26,356 bases of DNA from Planctomycetaceae bacterium (lineage in GTDB: Bacteria; Planctomycetota; Planctomycetia; Pirellulales; Pirellulaceae), in contig PADE01000264.1 in NCBI GenBank assembly GCA_002702965.1, positions 32,130 through 58,485 of the forward strand, given 5' to 3'. Both the position numbers and the translations under genes were made by a program. Positions 24,247 through 26,356 of the stretch are shown piece by piece; positions within the stretch are counted from its first letter, which is position 1, and the number at the start of each line of letters is the position of its first letter. The notes under the pieces were generated by a model. It saw nothing but the letters and a program-made list of their open reading frames with translations, ran no database searches and had not been told where the DNA came from.

Positions 24247-24828
24247 ATGACCGAACCGATTGCAACACGGCTGATTGTGATCCTGTTGCTAGCCCTGCTC
24301 GGCTGGACCGAGGTGACCATTGCGCGAATGCGCCAGCTGTGGGCAGCCGTGATGCTGACCGGCATCTTCAGTTTCCTCGGTGCCGGCTGGATGTTGATCC
24401 TGGACGCGCCCGACGTGGCCTTCACCGAAGCCGCCGTCGGAGCGGGCATCGCCACCTTTCTAATGCTGGCAACTCTGGGGCTGACCACCCGTGAAGCCAA
24501 GTCGCCAACGGCTTTCAAACCGCTGCCGCTGGTGGTCGTGATCGCCACGGGGATCGTCCTGGTCTACGGAACGTTAGACATGCCGCATTACGGTGATCGC
24601 CAAGCCCACATCCACACCTATCCCGAACCCTCGTACATCACCAAATCAAACGCCGAGATCCAGTTGCCCAATATTGTCACAGCGATCCTGGCCAGCTATC
24701 GCGGTTACGACACGCTCGGTGAGACAACGGTAATTTTGACGGCCGGGGTCGGCGTCATCCTGCTGTTACGCAATGAGCGCCGCAAACCCCGTGACGGGGT
24801 GGATCCGACCGCAGAGAGTACCACATGA
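24247..24828 (+). CDS. MbhD-MbhE-like subunit (free-standing C-terminal part of MrpA, DUF4040)
   Basis: 193 residues. Residues about 8-80 match DUF4040/MbhD: three helices with DAPDVAFTEAAVGAGI (53-68) as the signature. Residues about 94-175 match MbhE: a helix, then a soluble segment (HIHTYPEPSY), and LASYRGYDTLGETTV (148-162). In Bacillus-type Mrp these two modules form the C-terminus of the large MrpA protein. In archaeal Mbh they are separate genes, mbhD and mbhE. Here they are fused to each other but cut off from any NuoL-like part. The gene starts 4 bases after mrpG and overlaps mrpB by 4 bases, so it is an intact subunit and not a fragment. It may also be annotated as an MrpA/MrpB N-terminal-like subunit. 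Confidence 0.88.
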   Translation: MTEPIATRLIVILLLALLGWTEVTIARMRQLWAAVMLTGIFSFLGAGWMLILDAPDVAFTEAAVGAGIATFLMLATLGLTTREAKSPTAFKPLPLVVVIATGIVLVYGTLDMPHYGDRQAHIHTYPEPSYITKSNAEIQLPNIVTAILASYRGYDTLGETTVILTAGVGVILLLRNERRKPRDGVDPTAESTT

Positions 24829-25247
24829 ACCACTACTCGATCTTGCGGATCGCCGCCAAACTGTTGATCCCCTACATCCTGCTGTACGGGCTGTACGTAC
24901 AGTTCCACGGCGACTTCGGACCGGGTGGCGGCTTTCAAGCGGGGGTGATTTTTGCCTCCGGCATTATTCTTTACGGACTGGTGTTCGGGCCCGAGGCCGC
25001 CCGCCGGGTCGCCCCGGCAGGGATCGTCGACCGGCTGATCGCAGTCGGCGTTCTCGTCTACGCGGGCACCGGGGTCGCCGGGATGCTCAAAGGGGGCCAG
25101 TTTCTCGATTACAACGTACTGGCCCACGATTCGACACACGGCCAGCACTTGGGAATTCTGCTAGTCGAGCTGGGCGTTGGCATCACCGTCTCCGCGGTGA
25201 TGGTCACGATCTTCTTTGCGTTCGCCGCGCGGGAGCGCACCGAATGA
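24825..25247 (+). CDS. mrpB: Cation/proton antiporter subunit MrpB (MnhB domain)
   Basis: 140 residues with four membrane helices (about 8-25, 39-55, 68-86 and 106-133). QFHGDFGPGGGFQAGVI (26-42) is the MnhB signature (HG-PGGGFQAG). LLIPYILLYGLYV and HLGILLVELGVGITVSAVMV are also typical. It overlaps the MbhD/E-like gene and mrpC by 4 bases at each end. In the complex MrpB sits with the MrpA C-terminal helices, consistent with its place next to the MbhD/E gene. Confidence 0.92.
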   Translation: MNHYSILRIAAKLLIPYILLYGLYVQFHGDFGPGGGFQAGVIFASGIILYGLVFGPEAARRVAPAGIVDRLIAVGVLVYAGTGVAGMLKGGQFLDYNVLAHDSTHGQHLGILLVELGVGITVSAVMVTIFFAFAARERTE

Positions 25248-25624
25248 CCACGATGCTGGGGCTCTACAACTACTGGATTGTGATTTTCTTGATGATGACC
25301 GGATTCTACGTCGTGATCGCGCAAGGCAACCTGGTCAAAAAAGTCATCGGTCTGAACCTGTTTCAAATCTCGGTCTTTCTGCTCTACCTGACGATGGGAA
25401 AAGTCGATGGCGGTACCACTCCCATCCAACCTGACAAGAGTTTTTTCTCCGGGGATCCGGGAAATCCGATCTACTCCCACCCGCTACCGAGCGTGCTGAT
25501 CCTGACCGCCATCGTCGTCGGTGTCGCCACCACCGCCTTGGCGCTGGCCCTAATCGTCCGTATTCACGAGGCCTATGGGACGATCGAAGAGGATGAAATA
25601 CTCGTCCAGGATCGGGAGTCGTGA
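25244..25624 (+). CDS. mrpC: Cation/proton antiporter subunit MrpC (NuoK-like)
   Basis: 126 residues from the ATG at 25244, which overlaps the mrpB stop by 4 bases. The same frame is open much further upstream, but that part is a shadow of mrpB. Three helices are seen (about 6-26, 32-50 and 80-105). GNLVKKVIGLNLFQISVFLL (28-47) and PLPSVLILTAIVVGVATTAL (83-102) match MrpC/NuoK; the more usual form of the latter is DPLPQALVLTAIVI. The end YGTIEEDEI is also typical. The extra segment between helices 2 and 3 (PIQPDKSFFSGDPGNP) is longer than average. Confidence 0.9.
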   Translation: MTTMLGLYNYWIVIFLMMTGFYVVIAQGNLVKKVIGLNLFQISVFLLYLTMGKVDGGTTPIQPDKSFFSGDPGNPIYSHPLPSVLILTAIVVGVATTALALALIVRIHEAYGTIEEDEILVQDRES

Positions 25625-26356
25625 TGGAACAGCACCTGCCTGTGTTGCTGATCATCGCCCCGTTGGTTGCAGCGCCGCTCTGCCTGTTGGTACGGCATCG
25701 TGTCGCGGTACTGGCTCTGGCCCTCGCTGTTTCCTGGACGACGTTCGCGATGGCCGTGTGGTTGCTGGTAGCGGTCCGCAATGCCCCCACGGGAATCACC
25801 TACGCGCTGGGCGGATGGTCTCGGCCGTGGGGCATCGAGTATCACATCGACACCCTGGGCGGTCTGATGGTGGTACTCGTTTCCGGGATCGCCGCGATCG
25901 CGCTGTCCTTCGCTCCCCGCAGCATCAAGGACGAGATTCCCGCCAGCCAGCACTACTTATTCGCGACCGAGTATCTGCTCTGCCTGACCGGCCTGCTCGG
26001 GATCTGCGTCACCGGGGACTTGTTCAACCTGTTTGTGTTCCTGGAAATCTCTTCGCTGTCAGCCTATGCCCTGATCAGCCTGGGACGGTCTCGGCAAGCC
26101 CTGAGTGCGGCCTTCCAGTATCTGGTGATGGGGACCATCGGCGCAACGTTCATCCTGATCGCTATCGGCCTGATGTACATGATGACCGGCACGCTGAACA
26201 TGGCCGACATGGCGCAACGACTCGAGCGGGGCATCGAATTAGATGGTCAGATCGTAGCCGCACACCGGACGCGCACGGTACTGGTCGCGTTCGCGTTTTT
26301 ATCGGTTGGAATCAGCATCAAGATGGCTCTCTTCCCGCTGCATCTGTGGCTCCCCA
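25624..26356 (+). CDS. mrpD: Cation/proton antiporter subunit MrpD (NuoN/NuoL-like), partial
   Basis: The ATG at 25624 shares one base with the mrpC stop. 244 residues are visible and the frame is open to the right edge; a full subunit is about 500 residues. Membrane helices dominate. DLFNLFVFLEISSLSAYAL (132-150) holds Glu141, the conserved proton-channel glutamate of TM5, and SIKMALFPLHLWLP (231-244) holds Lys233, the conserved lysine of TM7. Both match the functional residues of MrpD and complex I antiporter-like subunits. This subunit carries the proton or cation path. Whether another large NuoL-like subunit or hydrogenase-type genes follow cannot be seen. Confidence 0.92.
   Translation, partial: MEQHLPVLLIIAPLVAAPLCLLVRHRVAVLALALAVSWTTFAMAVWLLVAVRNAPTGITYALGGWSRPWGIEYHIDTLGGLMVVLVSGIAAIALSFAPRSIKDEIPASQHYLFATEYLLCLTGLLGICVTGDLFNLFVFLEISSLSAYALISLGRSRQALSAAFQYLVMGTIGATFILIAIGLMYMMTGTLNMADMAQRLERGIELDGQIVAAHRTRTVLVAFAFLSVGISIKMALFPLHLWLP

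Noticed and set aside
24773..25243. Upstream extension of mrpC
   Set aside because: The extra frame lies within mrpB, reads as Arg-rich noise, and the ATG at 25244 gives the normal MrpC N-terminus with a 4-base overlap.

Overview
The window looks like a chromosomal segment of a planctomycete. The main evidence is two large exported proteins with a beta-propeller and a C-terminal CXXCH domain of the type expanded in Planctomycetes and Verrucomicrobia. A Tat-exported enolase-superfamily protein, the GC-rich sequence and the MoxR/Bat operon fit this. I see no rRNA, tRNA, insertion sequence, CRISPR array or sign of recent transfer. The assignment rests on gene content only.

Layout from left to right. 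(1) 1-3455, minus strand: a tight three-gene unit with a GlpT-like organophosphate permease, a LicC-like nucleotidyltransferase and a core-MetE-like methyltransferase cut by the window edge. (2) 3653-6651, minus: a DUF4870 membrane protein and the first exported PVC-type haem protein. (3) 6942-8393, plus: a Tat-exported enolase-superfamily protein that lacks several expected catalytic residues. Its stop codon overlaps that of the last gene of the next operon. (4) 8390-19338, minus: a complete nine-gene operon in the order moxR, DUF58, TPR/parvulin-like foldase, mini-BatD, batA, batB, batC, batD, batE. (5) 19602-22709, minus: a second, larger PVC-type haem protein with an added N-terminal beta-sandwich. 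(6) 23072-26356, plus: a multisubunit cation/proton antiporter module, mrpE, mrpF, mrpG, an MbhD-MbhE fusion, mrpB, mrpC and mrpD, with mrpD running off the right edge.

How the genes work together. The Bat operon pairs a MoxR AAA+ ATPase with three VWA-type proteins (DUF58, BatA, BatB), two BatD-type receptor-like membrane proteins and TPR scaffolds (BatC, BatE). This is the usual MoxR chaperone/stress layout, and gaps of 7-18 bases or 4-base overlaps indicate one transcript (the batC-batD gap is 18-42 bases depending on the batD start). The Mrp genes form a membrane complex exchanging cations for protons. They follow the gene order of the antiporter half of archaeal Mbh/Mbs complexes, with the C-terminal part of MrpA present as a separate gene.

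The parts most worth a second look are the foldase and second BatD-like gene inside the bat operon, the nested dyads in the moxR leader, the roughly 115-residue insertion in the GlpT-like permease, the residue losses in the enolase-like protein, and the Mbh-like order of the antiporter genes.
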